A program made the position numbers and the translations under genes. Under the pieces are notes generated by a model that was not told the DNA's origin, did no database searches, and saw only the letters and a program-made list of their open reading frames with translations. A stretch of 64,000 nt of DNA from positions 1,601,501 through 1,665,500 of the forward strand of contig NW_027488566.1 of assembly GCF_050948215.1 (NCBI RefSeq), in the 5' to 3' direction. Numbering within the stretch: the stretch's first letter is position 1; each line of letters begins with the position of its first letter. Source of the stretch: Halictus rubicundus (Eukaryota; Arthropoda; Insecta; Hymenoptera; Halictidae). Shown here one piece after another: positions 1 to 11,861 of this stretch.

Positions 1-242
1 CAGTGATATCACGTCGAAACTCGTCTAGGACCGATACGGAAAAAGTTTCCTCTTAGGGGTGGGAGTTAGAAAAATCTTCGTCCAACGTCCGACGAAGTAG
101 CACATCCGTCCATTATTTGCTAATAACTCGGTAAATAATAATTGCAGCGAGTTTGGTGTTATGATATATATTGTTAGAAACCGTCTACATTACAGTGATA
201 TCACGTCGAAAATCGTCTAGGACCGATACGGAAAAAGTTTCC
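1..242. repeat. Satellite DNA, about 1.3 monomers of 192 bp
   Basis: Tandem satellite entering from the left edge. The shared landmark GTGATATCAC recurs 192 bp apart (GATATC at 5 and 197). The monomers here carry private variants (AACTCG for AAATCG, AGGGGTGGGAG, ATTGCAGCG). The same variants precede all four copies of the 1693-bp LTR, so these left-flank monomers were copied together with the LTR. No gene is seen. Confidence 0.95.
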
Positions 243-1935
243 TGTTACGTGCTAGGGCCTTTCCGCGAGGGATTGGCCTTGTAACAAAAGGGTATAATAG
301 ATGCGGAACGGACGAGCGGTAACCCGTTCCAAAAAGTGCGGGGTATCGTTTATCGCTGTGGAGACCAAAAAACGTGGCGGGATGGTTACAAGACGTGGGG
401 ATTCGAGAGTGATTTTTACGGTGATTGTTCAACAATAATATAAAATATATTCTATAATAAAGAAAAGATATTTACAGAACAAGGTACAAATAACAATAAT
501 AATAATAATAATATATATATAGACAGAGACAGAGGAAAAGTAGTAATAAGTATAAAGAGAGAGAGAGAAGGTAATAATTATAGGCGTGAGATAAGCCTTT
601 CTATAAAAGTACAGTCGTCGGTCTTTTGTGGGGCTCGGGGGAACAATAGGTTGCGGTAATATACTGCTCGAGGGTCAGCGTCGTCGGCTGCCAGAAAATT
701 AGGGAGCGTTCTCAGAGGGAGAGTTACGGGGGAGAGTTTCCAGGTGGGCAGGGGGAGTGGCTCCTTTGTCGTGACGGGAGGGAGCTCGCTGGTCCAGATA
801 CGTCCGTCCTTCCTTCGGTTGAATTTTCCTCCTGGCTGCCGTCGCTGGTCGTCCTCCTTGGATATCGGAAGGGTTGAAACTCATTGAGTTTCAACCACCG
901 GTGAACCTTGCTCTCAGGTAAGAGAGGGGTTTTATATTGCGTCAGCCGTGCGAGCCTAAGCCGCACCGAGCGTCTGCGTTGCTGACGACAATTTAGCTCG
1001 CAATGTGCTAGAGACACGCACCAGAGTTTGCTATAGATTGCCGGGGAATTACTAAGAAAGCAGAAGCTTGTAGAAGTTTTTTCCGAAGTCTGAAGATGTC
1101 TCCAGACTTTTTATGCGGGGTACCGTACATTTTTAGTAGCGGGAAAACGGGGTTGAAGTCCGAAGTCATCTAGTGAGTGGTGGATGAACTTCGGTATTTT
1201 TTAGGAGGTGGGGTAAATACATAAGGGTCTGTGCATTTTCTCTTTCGAGAAACTCGAGCTGGTAAAAAAGCCATCTGTGTGCGGGGGTGAAAAGTTCCCT
1301 GAAAACGGACTTTGGACTGTCCGATGTCTGCTACGAGTGCGAGAGAGAAAGCATGCCTTTAATGGCTATACGTTGAAAAGGGATAGCACTACGCCCTATG
1401 GTTGTAGCGAGTGCGAGAGAGAAAGTAACGGTTGTCCGTGTAGAATAGTAAAGGATGGCACGTCGCCCTATGCAGGTAACGAGTGCGAGAGAGAACGCAT
1501 GCTCTTAGCGGCTATGCGTTGGAAAAGGATAGCACTACGCCCTATGGTTGTAGCGAGTGCGAGAGAGAACGGCGATGGTTGCCTGTGCGTTAGAGAAGGA
1601 CAGAGCTACCTGCCTATACTCGTAACGGGTGCGAGAGAGAGGGGTGCGTCTCGCCGTGCGCTAGACAAGGATAGCGCTACCTGCCTATACTCGTAACGGG
1701 TGCGAGTGAGAGGGGTGCGTCTCGCCGTGCGCTAGACAAGGATAGCGCTACCTGGCTATGCTCGTAACGGGTGCGAGAGAGAACGCACTACCGTAGAGCG
1801 GAGTACCGTTAGATTGACGGCGCGGTGGTGGGGATGCCGCGTTACGCGTGAGCCAGGAGCGTCAGAACACCGATTTCTAGCGTAGATACGCAGAAATCGG
1901 TCACGTTACATGCGAACATGCATGAGAACGTGACA
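243..1935 (-). mobile_element. Solo LTR of a Ty3/Gypsy element, copy 1
   Basis: A 1693-bp block interrupts a satellite monomer. Its ends are TG..CA with a short imperfect inverted repeat (TGTTACGT on the left, ACGTGACA on the right). A 4-bp target duplication TTCC lies on both sides: the left flank ends GTTTCC and the right flank starts TTCCTCTT. It is nearly identical to the 3' LTR of the full Gypsy element at 11862, so its sense strand is minus. It holds an A/T-rich microsatellite (about 489-525), a GA-rich run (about 557-568), a TATA-like ATATAAAA on the sense strand (about 930-937), and seven roughly 72-bp units with GTGCGAGAGAGAA (about 1336-1790). No internal coding region remains, so this is a solo LTR. 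The short ORFs in it are not credible genes; 699-884 is a broken form of the LTR ORF intact at 19912-20268. Confidence 0.92.
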
Positions 1936-4627
1936 TTCCTCTTGGCGGTGGGACTTAGAAAAATTTCCAGAGTTTTGTCGACGGAGTAGTACATCCGTCC
2001 ATCATTTGCTAATAACTCGGTAAATAATAATTGTAGCGAGTTTGGTGTTATGATATATATTGTTAGAAACCGTCTACATTACAGTGATATCACGTCGAAA
2101 ATCGTCTAGGACCGATACGGAAAAAGTTTCCTCTTGGCGGTGGGACTTAGAAAAATTTTCGTCCAACGTCCGACGAAGTAGCACATCCGTCCATTATTTG
2201 CTAATAACTCGGTAAATAATTGTAGTAGCGAGTTCGGTGTTATGATATATATTGTTAGAAACCGTCTATATTACAGTGATATCACGTCGAAAATCGTCTA
2301 GGACCGATACGGAAAAAGTTTCCTCTTGGCGGTGGGAGTTAGAAAAATTTTCGTCCAACGTCCGACGAAGTAGCACATCCGTCCATTATTTGCTAATAAC
2401 TCGGTAAATAATAATTGTAGCGAGTTTGGTGTGATTATATATATTGTTAGAAACCGTCTACATTACAGTGATATCACGTCGAAAATCGTCTAGGACCGAT
2501 ACGGAAAAAGTTTCCTCTTGGCGGTTGGACTTGGAAAAATTTTCGTCCAACGTCCGACGAAGTAGCACATCCGTCCATTATTTGCTAATAACTCGGTAAA
2601 TAATAGTAGTAGCGAGTTTGGTGTTATGATATATATTGTTAGAAACCGTCTATATTACAGTGATATCACGTCGAAAATCGTCTAGGACCGATACGGAAAA
2701 AGTTTCCTCTTGGCGGTGGGAGTTAGAAAAATTTTCGTCCAACGTCCGACGAAGTAGCACATCCGTCCATTATTTGCTAATAACTCGGTAAATAATAATT
2801 GTAGCGAGTTTGGTGTGATTATATATATTGTTAGAAACCGTCTACATTACAGTGATATCACGTCGAAAATCGTCTAGGACCGATACGGAAAAAGTTTCCT
2901 CTTGGCGGTGGGACTTAGAAAAATTTTCGTCCAACGTCCGACGAAGTAGCACATCCGTCCATTATTTGCTAATAACTCGGTAAATAATAGTAGTAGCGAG
3001 TTTGGTGTTATGATATATATTGTTAGAAACCGTCTATATTACAGTGATATCACGTCGAAAATCGTCTAGGACCGATACGGAAAAAGTTTCCTCTTGGCGG
3101 TGGGAGTTAGAAAAATTTTCGTCCAACGTCCGACGAAGTAGCACATCCGTCCATTATTTGCTAATAACTCGGTAAATAATAATTGTAGCGAGTTTGGTGT
3201 GATTATATATATTGTTAGAAACCGTCTACATTACAGTGATATCACGTCGAAAATCGTCTAGGACCGATACGGAAAAAGTTTCCTCTTGGCGGTTGGACTT
3301 GGAAAAATTTTCGTCCAACGTCCGACGAAGTAGCACATCCGTCCATTATTTGCTAATAACTCGGTAAATAATAGTAGTAGCGAGTTTGGTGTTATGATAT
3401 ATATTGTTAGAAACCGTCTATATTACAGTGATATCACGTCGAAAATCGTCTAGGACCGATACGGAAAAAGTTTCCTCTTGGCGGTGGGAGTTAGAAAAAT
3501 TTTCGTCCAACGTCCGACGAAGTAGCACATCCGTCCATTATTTGCTAATAACTCGGTAAATAATAATTGTAGCGAGTTTGGTGTGATTATATATATTGTT
3601 AGAAACCGTCTACATTACAGTGATATCACGTCGAAAATCGTCTAGGACCGATACGGAAAAAGTTTCCTCTTGGCGGTGGGACTTAGAAAAATTTTCGTCC
3701 AACGTCCGACGAAGTAGCACATCCGTCCATTATTTGCTAATAACTCGGTAAATAATAGTAGTAGCGAGTTTGGTGTTATGATATATATTGTTAGAAACCG
3801 TCTATATTACAGTGATATCACGTCGAAAATCGTCTAGGACCGATACGGAAAAAGTTTCCTCTTAGCGGTGGGAGTTAGAAAAATTTTCGTCCAACGTCCG
3901 ACGAAGTAGCACATCCGTCCATTATTTGCTAATAACTCGGTAAATAATAATTGTAGCGAGTTTGGTGTGATGATATATATTGTTAGAAACCGTCTATATT
4001 ACAGTGATATCACGTCGAAAATCGTCTAGGACCGATACGGAAAAAGTTTCCTCTTAGCGGTGGGACTTAGAAAAATTTCCAGAGTTTTGTCGACGGAGTA
4101 GTACATCCGTCCATTATTTGCTAATAACTCGGTAAATAATAGTAGTAGCGAGTTTGGTGTTATGATATATATTGTTAGAAACCGTCTATATTACAGTGAT
4201 ATCACGTCGAAAATCGTCTAGGACCGATATGGAAAAAGTTTCCTCTTAGCGGTGGGAGTTAGAAAAATTTCCAGAGTTTTGTCGACGGAGTAGTACATCC
4301 GTCCATTATTTGCTAATAACTCGGTAAATAATAATTGTAGCGAGTTTGGTGTGATGATATATATTGTTAGAAACCGTCTACATTACAGTGATATCACGTC
4401 GAAACTCGTCTAGGACCGATACGGAAAAAGTTTCCTCTTAGGGGTGGGAGTTAGAAAAATCTTCGTCCAACGTCCGACGAAGTAGCACATCCGTCCATTA
4501 TTTGCTAATAACTCGGTAAATAATAATTGCAGCGAGTTTGGTGTTATGATATATATTGTTAGAAACCGTCTACATTACAGTGATATCACGTCGAAAATCG
4601 TCTAGGACCGATACGGAAAAAGTTTCC
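1936..4627. repeat. Satellite block of exactly 14 monomers between LTR copies 1 and 2
   Basis: The 2692 bp equal 14 x 192 plus the 4-bp target duplication. Monomers alternate between two types: TTCGTCCAACGTCCGACG with AATTGTAGCG and GTGTGATTATA, and a type with AGTAGTAGCG and GTGTTATGATA. This gives a dimer to tetramer higher-order pattern; for example the GCGGTTGGACTTGG variant recurs at 2521 and 3289, 768 bp (4 monomers) apart. The first monomer carries CCATCATTTG, a mark shared with the right flanks of LTR copies 2 and 3. No gene is seen. Confidence 0.95.
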
Positions 4628-6320
4628 TGTTACGTGCTAGGGCCTTTCCGCGAGGGATTGGCCTTGTAACAAAAGGGTATAATAGATGCGGAACGGACGA
4701 GCGGTAACCCGTTCCAAAAAGTGCGGGGTATCGTTTATCGCTGTGGAGACCAAAAAACGTGGCGGGATGGTTACAAGACGTGGGGATTCGAGAGTGATTT
4801 TTACGGTGATTGTTCAACAATAATATAAAATATATTCTATAATAAAGAAAAGATATTTACAGAACAAGGTACAAATAACAATAATAATAATAATAATATA
4901 TATATAGACAGAGACAGAGGAAAAGTAGTAATAAGTATAAAGAGAGAGAGAGAAGGTAATAATTATAGGCGTGAGATAAGCCTTTCTATAAAAGTACAGT
5001 CGTCGGTCTTTTGTGGGGCTCGGGGGAACAATAGGTTGCGGTAATATACTGCTCGAGGGTCAGCGTCGTCGGCTGCCAGAAAATTAGGGAGCGTTCTCAG
5101 AGGGAGAGTTACGGGGGAGAGTTTCCAGGTGGGCAGGGGGAGTGGCTCCTTTGTCGTGACGGGAGGGAGCTCGCTGGTCCAGATACGTCCGTCCTTCCTT
5201 CGGTTGAATTTTCCTCCTGGCTGCCGTCGCTGGTCGTCCTCCTTGGATATCGGAAGGGTTGAAACTCATTGAGTTTCAACCACCGGTGAACCTTGCTCTC
5301 AGGTAAGAGAGGGGTTTTATATTGCGTCAGCCGTGCGAGCCTAAGCCGCACCGAGCGTCTGCGTTGCTGACGACAATTTAGCTCGCAATGTGCTAGAGAC
5401 ACGCACCAGAGTTTGCTATAGATTGCCGGGGAATTACTAAGAAAGCAGAAGCTTGTAGAAGTTTTTTCCGAAGTCTGAAGATGTCTCCAGACTTTTTATG
5501 CGGGGTACCGTACATTTTTAGTAGCGGGAAAACGGGGTTGAAGTCCGAAGTCATCTAGTGAGTGGTGGATGAACTTCGGTATTTTTTAGGAGGTGGGGTA
5601 AATACATAAGGGTCTATGCATTTTCTCTTTCGAGAAACTCGAGCTGGTAAAAAAGCCATCTGTGTGCGGGGGTGAAAAGTTCCCTGAAAACGGACTTTGG
5701 ACTGTCCGATGTCTGCTACGAGTGCGAGAGAGAAAGCATGCCTTTAATGGCTATACGTTGAAAAGGGATAGCACTACGCCCTATGGTTGTAGCGAGTGCG
5801 AGAGAGAAAGTAACGGTTGTCCGTGTAGAATAGTAAAGGATGGCACGTCGCCCTATGCAGGTAACGAGTGCGAGAGAGAACGCATGCTCTTAGCGGCTAT
5901 GCGTTGGAAAAGGATAGCACTACGCCCTATGGTTGTAGCGAGTGCGAGAGAGAACGGCGATGGTTGCCTGTGCGTTAGAGAAGGACAGAGCTACCTGCCT
6001 ATACTCGTAACGGGTGCGAGAGAGAGGGGTGCGTCTCGCCGTGCGCTAGACAAGGATAGCGCTACCTGCCTATACTCGTAACGGGTGCGAGTGAGAGGGG
6101 TGCGTCTCGCCGTGCGCTAGACAAGGATAGCGCTACCTGGCTATGCTCGTAACGGGTGCGAGAGAGAACGCACTACCGTAGAGCGGAGTACCGTTAGATT
6201 GACGGCGCGGTGGTGGGGATGCCGCGTTACGCGTGAGCCAGGAGCGTCAGAACACCGATTTCTAGCGTAGATACGCAGAAATCGGTCACGTTACATGCGA
6301 ACATGCATGAGAACGTGACA
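4628..6320 (-). mobile_element. Solo LTR of a Ty3/Gypsy element, copy 2
   Basis: This 1693-bp copy has the same TTCC target duplication and the same flanking satellite variants as the copy at 243. It therefore arose by duplication of an LTR-plus-satellite unit and not by a separate insertion. The one difference from copy 1 that I noticed is A for G at 5616 (GTCTATGCAT), which the copy at 8437 shares. Confidence 0.92.
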
Positions 6321-8436
6321 TTCCTCTTGGCGGTGGGACTTAGAAAAATTTCCAGAGTTTTGTCGACGGAGTAGTACATCCGTCCATCATTTGCTAATAA
6401 CTCGGTAAATAATAATTGTAGCGAGTTTGGTGTTATGATATATATTGTTAGAAACCGTCTACATTACAGTGATATCACGTCGAAAATCGTCTAGGACCGA
6501 TACGGAAAAAGTTTCCTCTTGGCGGTGGGACTTAGAAAAATTTCCAGAGTTTTGTCGACGGAGTAGTACATCCGTCCATTATTTGCTAATAACTCGGTAA
6601 ATAATAGTAGTAGCGAGTTTGGTGTTATGATATATATTGTTAGAAACCGTCTATATTACAGTGATATCACGTCGAAAATCGTCTAGGACCGATATGGAAA
6701 AAGTTTCCTCTTAGCGGTGGGAGTTAGAAAAATTTCCAGAGTTTTGTCGACGGAGTAGTACATCCGTCCATTATTTGCTAATAACTCGGTAAATAATAAT
6801 TGTAGCGAGTTTGGTGTGATGATATATATTGTTAGAAACCGTCTATATTACAGTGATATCACGTCGAAAATCGTCTAGGACCGATACGGAAAAAGTTTCC
6901 TCTTGGCGGTGGGAGTTAGAAAAATTTTCGTCCAACGTCCGACGAAGTAGCACATCCGTCCATTATTTGCTAATAACTCGGTAAATAATAATTGTAGCGA
7001 GTTTGGTGTGATTATATATATTGTTAGAAACCGTCTACATTACAGTGATATCACGTCGAAAATCGTCTAGGACCGATACGGAAAAAGTTTCCTCTTGGCG
7101 GTTGGACTTGGAAAAATTTTCGTCCAACGTCCGACGAAGTAGCACATCCGTCCATTATTTGCTAATAACTCGGTAAATAATAGTAGTAGCGAGTTTGGTG
7201 TTATGATATATATTGTTAGAAACCGTCTATATTACAGTGATATCACGTCGAAAATCGTCTAGGACCGATACGGAAAAAGTTTCCTCTTGGCGGTGGGAGT
7301 TAGAAAAATTTTCGTCCAACGTCCGACGAAGTAGCACATCCGTCCATTATTTGCTAATAACTCGGTAAATAATAATTGTAGCGAGTTTGGTGTGATTATA
7401 TATATTGTTAGAAACCGTCTACATTACAGTGATATCACGTCGAAAATCGTCTAGGACCGATACGGAAAAAGTTTCCTCTTGGCGGTGGGACTTAGAAAAA
7501 TTTTCGTCCAACGTCCGACGAAGTAGCACATCCGTCCATTATTTGCTAATAACTCGGTAAATAATAGTAGTAGCGAGTTTGGTGTTATGATATATATTGT
7601 TAGAAACCGTCTATATTACAGTGATATCACGTCGAAAATCGTCTAGGACCGATACGGAAAAAGTTTCCTCTTAGCGGTGGGAGTTAGAAAAATTTTCGTC
7701 CAACGTCCGACGAAGTAGCACATCCGTCCATTATTTGCTAATAACTCGGTAAATAATAATTGTAGCGAGTTTGGTGTGATGATATATATTGTTAGAAACC
7801 GTCTATATTACAGTGATATCACGTCGAAAATCGTCTAGGACCGATACGGAAAAAGTTTCCTCTTAGCGGTGGGACTTAGAAAAATTTCCAGAGTTTTGTC
7901 GACGGAGTAGTACATCCGTCCATTATTTGCTAATAACTCGGTAAATAATAGTAGTAGCGAGTTTGGTGTTATGATATATATTGTTAGAAACCGTCTATAT
8001 TACAGTGATATCACGTCGAAAATCGTCTAGGACCGATATGGAAAAAGTTTCCTCTTAGCGGTGGGAGTTAGAAAAATTTCCAGAGTTTTGTCGACGGAGT
8101 AGTACATCCGTCCATTATTTGCTAATAACTCGGTAAATAATAATTGTAGCGAGTTTGGTGTGATGATATATATTGTTAGAAACCGTCTACATTACAGTGA
8201 TATCACGTCGAAACTCGTCTAGGACCGATACGGAAAAAGTTTCCTCTTAGGGGTGGGAGTTAGAAAAATCTTCGTCCAACGTCCGACGAAGTAGCACATC
8301 CGTCCATTATTTGCTAATAACTCGGTAAATAATAATTGCAGCGAGTTTGGTGTTATGATATATATTGTTAGAAACCGTCTACATTACAGTGATATCACGT
8401 CGAAAATCGTCTAGGACCGATACGGAAAAAGTTTCC
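6321..8436. repeat. Satellite block of exactly 11 monomers between LTR copies 2 and 3
   Basis: The 2116 bp equal 11 x 192 plus 4. The block resembles 1936-4627 but is three whole monomers shorter, as unequal crossing-over in register would produce. Its last monomers repeat the AACTCG and ATTGCAGCG variants typical of the LTR left flank. No gene is seen. Confidence 0.95.
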
Positions 8437-10129
8437 TGTTACGTGCTAGGGCCTTTCCGCGAGGGATTGGCCTTGTAACAAAAGGGTATAATAGATGCGG
8501 AACGGACGAGCGGTAACCCGTTCCAAAAAGTGCGGGGTATCGTTTATCGCTGTGGAGACCAAAAAACGTGGCGGGATGGTTACAAGACGTGGGGATTCGA
8601 GAGTGATTTTTACGGTGATTGTTCAACAATAATATAAAATATATTCTATAATAAAGAAAAGATATTTACAGAACAAGGTACAAATAACAATAATAATAAT
8701 AATAATATATATATAGACAGAGACAGAGGAAAAGTAGTAATAAGTATAAAGAGAGAGAGAGAAGGTAATAATTATAGGCGTGAGATAAGCCTTTCTATAA
8801 AAGTACAGTCGTCGGTCTTTTGTGGGGCTCGGGGGAACAATAGGTTGCGGTAATATACTGCTCGAGGGTCAGCGTCGTCGGCTGCCAGAAAATTAGGGAG
8901 CGTTCTCAGAGGGAGAGTTACGGGGGAGAGTTTCCAGGTGGGCAGGGGGAGTGGCTCCTTTGTCGTGACGGGAGGGAGCTCGCTGGTCCAGATACGTCCG
9001 TCCTTCCTTCGGTTGAATTTTCCTCCTGGCTGCCGTCGCTGGTCGTCCTCCTTGGATATCGGAAGGGTTGAAACTCATTGAGTTTCAACCACCGGTGAAC
9101 CTTGCTCTCAGGTAAGAGAGGGGTTTTATATTGCGTCAGCCGTGCGAGCCTAAGCCGCACCGAGCGTCTGCGTTGCTGACGACAATTTAGCTCGCAATGT
9201 GCTAGAGACACGCACCAGAGTTTGCTATAGATTGCCGGGGAATTACTAAGAAAGCAGAAGCTTGTAGAAGTTTTTTCCGAAGTCTGAAGATGTCTCCAGA
9301 CTTTTTATGCGGGGTACCGTACATTTTTAGTAGCGGGAAAACGGGGTTGAAGTCCGAAGTCATCTAGTGAGTGGTGGATGAACTTCGGTATTTTTTAGGA
9401 GGTGGGGTAAATACATAAGGGTCTATGCATTTTCTCTTTCGAGAAACTCGAGCTGGTAAAAAAGCCATCTGTGTGCGGGGGTGAAAAGTTCCCTGAAAAC
9501 GGACTTTGGACTGTCCGATGTCTGCTACGAGTGCGAGAGAGAAAGCATGCCTTTAATGGCTATACGTTGAAAAGGGATAGCACTACGCCCTATGGTTGTA
9601 GCGAGTGCGAGAGAGAAAGTAACGGTTGTCCGTGTAGAATAGTAAAGGATGGCACGTCGCCCTATGCAGGTAACGAGTGCGAGAGAGAACGCATGCTCTT
9701 AGCGGCTATGCGTTGGAAAAGGATAGCACTACGCCCTATGGTTGTAGCGAGTGCGAGAGAGAACGGCGATGGTTGCCTGTGCGTTAGAGAAGGACAGAGC
9801 TACCTGCCTATACTCGTAACGGGTGCGAGAGAGAGGGGTGCGTCTCGCCGTGCGCTAGACAAGGATAGCGCTACCTGCCTATACTCGTAACGGGTGCGAG
9901 TGAGAGGGGTGCGTCTCGCCGTGCGCTAGACAAGGATAGCGCTACCTGGCTATGCTCGTAACGGGTGCGAGAGAGAACGCACTACCGTAGAGCGGAGTAC
10001 CGTTAGATTGACGGCGCGGTGGTGGGGATGCCGCGTTACGCGTGAGCCAGGAGCGTCAGAACACCGATTTCTAGCGTAGATACGCAGAAATCGGTCACGT
10101 TACATGCGAACATGCATGAGAACGTGACA
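8437..10129 (-). mobile_element. Solo LTR of a Ty3/Gypsy element, copy 3
   Basis: The third 1693-bp copy has TTCC on both sides. It shares the A at 9425 with the copy at 4628, so copies 2 and 3 are each other's closest relatives. Orientation and internal organisation are as in the copy at 243. Confidence 0.92.
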
Positions 10130-11861
10130 TTCCTCTTGGCGGTGGGACTTAGAAAAATTTCCAGAGTTTTGTCGACGGAGTAGTACATCCGTCCATCATT
10201 TGCTAATAACTCGGTAAATAATAATTGTAGCGAGTTTGGTGTTATGATATATATTGTTAGAAACCGTCTACATTACAGTGATATCACGTCGAAAATCGTC
10301 TAGGACCGATACGGAAAAAGTTTCCTCTTGGCGGTGGGACTTAGAAAAATTTTCGTCCAACGTCCGACGAAGTAGCACATCCGTCCATTATTTGCTAATA
10401 ACTCGGTAAATAATTGTAGTAGCGAGTTCGGTGTTATGATATATATTGTTAGAAACCGTCTATATTACAGTGATATCACGTCGAAAATCGTCTAGGACCG
10501 ATACGGAAAAAGTTTCCTCTTGGCGGTGGGAGTTAGAAAAATTTTCGTCCAACGTCCGACGAAGTAGCACATCCGTCCATTATTTGCTAATAACTCGGTA
10601 AATAATAATTGTAGCGAGTTTGGTGTGATTATATATATTGTTAGAAACCGTCTACATTACAGTGATATCACGTCGAAAATCGTCTAGGACCGATACGGAA
10701 AAAGTTTCCTCTTGGCGGTTGGACTTGGAAAAATTTTCGTCCAACGTCCGACGAAGTAGCACATCCGTCCATTATTTGCTAATAACTCGGTAAATAATAG
10801 TAGTAGCGAGTTTGGTGTTATGATATATATTGTTAGAAACCGTCTATATTACAGTGATATCACGTCGAAAATCGTCTAGGACCGATACGGAAAAAGTTTC
10901 CTCTTGGCGGTGGGAGTTAGAAAAATTTTCGTCCAACGTCCGACGAAGTAGCACATCCGTCCATTATTTGCTAATAACTCGGTAAATAATAATTGTAGCG
11001 AGTTTGGTGTGATTATATATATTGTTAGAAACCGTCTACATTACAGTGATATCACGTCGAAAATCGTCTAGGACCGATACGGAAAAAGTTTCCTCTTGGC
11101 GGTGGGACTTAGAAAAATTTTCGTCCAACGTCCGACGAAGTAGCACATCCGTCCATTATTTGCTAATAACTCGGTAAATAATAGTAGTAGCGAGTTTGGT
11201 GTTATGATATATATTGTTAGAAACCGTCTATATTACAGTGATATCACGTCGAAAATCGTCTAGGACCGATACGGAAAAAGTTTCCTCTTAGCGGTGGGAG
11301 TTAGAAAAATTTTCGTCCAACGTCCGACGAAGTAGCACATCCGTCCATTATTTGCTAATAACTCGGTAAATAATAATTGTAGCGAGTTTGGTGTGATGAT
11401 ATATATTGTTAGAAACCGTCTATATTACAGTGATATCACGTCGAAAATCGTCTAGGACCGATACGGAAAAAGTTTCCTCTTAGCGGTGGGACTTAGAAAA
11501 ATTTCCAGAGTTTTGTCGACGGAGTAGTACATCCGTCCATTATTTGCTAATAACTCGGTAAATAATAGTAGTAGCGAGTTTGGTGTTATGATATATATTG
11601 TTAGAAACCGTCTACATTACAGTGATATCACGTCGAAACTCGTCTAGGACCGATACGGAAAAAGTTTCCTCTTAGGGGTGGGAGTTAGAAAAATCTTCGT
11701 CCAACGTCCGACGAAGTAGCACATCCGTCCATTATTTGCTAATAACTCGGTAAATAATAATTGCAGCGAGTTTGGTGTTATGATATATATTGTTAGAAAC
11801 CGTCTACATTACAGTGATATCACGTCGAAAATCGTCTAGGACCGATACGGAAAAAGTTTCC
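10130..11861. repeat. Satellite block of exactly 9 monomers left of the Gypsy element
   Basis: The 1732 bp equal 9 x 192 plus 4. It is two monomers shorter than 6321-8436 and lacks the GATATGG monomers found near the ends of the other two inter-LTR blocks. It ends in the same left-flank variants, directly against the 3' LTR of the Gypsy element. No gene is seen. Confidence 0.95.

Noticed and set aside
910..930. Splice-donor-like CAGGTAAGAG on the plus strand in the LTR
   Set aside because: It is antisense to the element and has no partner acceptor or exon that I could identify.
724..1017. 97-residue minus-strand ORF in the 1693-bp LTR
   Set aside because: It overlaps the broken LTR ORF in another frame, exists only in the deleted LTR type, and has no counterpart in the LTR at 33270.
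1277..1696. 139-residue plus-strand ORF in the LTR, repeated in four copies
   Set aside because: It is antisense to the element and built from the GAGAG repeat units. The repetition follows from LTR copying, and the 5' LTR version is truncated and starts differently.
2150..2180. CENP-B-box-like site in TTTCGTCCAACGTCCGA
   Set aside because: TTCG and the following A fit the box, but the required CGGG end does not, so the match is too weak to claim.
1936..4627. Regular repeats that might suggest a CRISPR array
   Set aside because: The whole 192-bp unit repeats with no unique spacers, and the setting is eukaryotic satellite with LTR elements.
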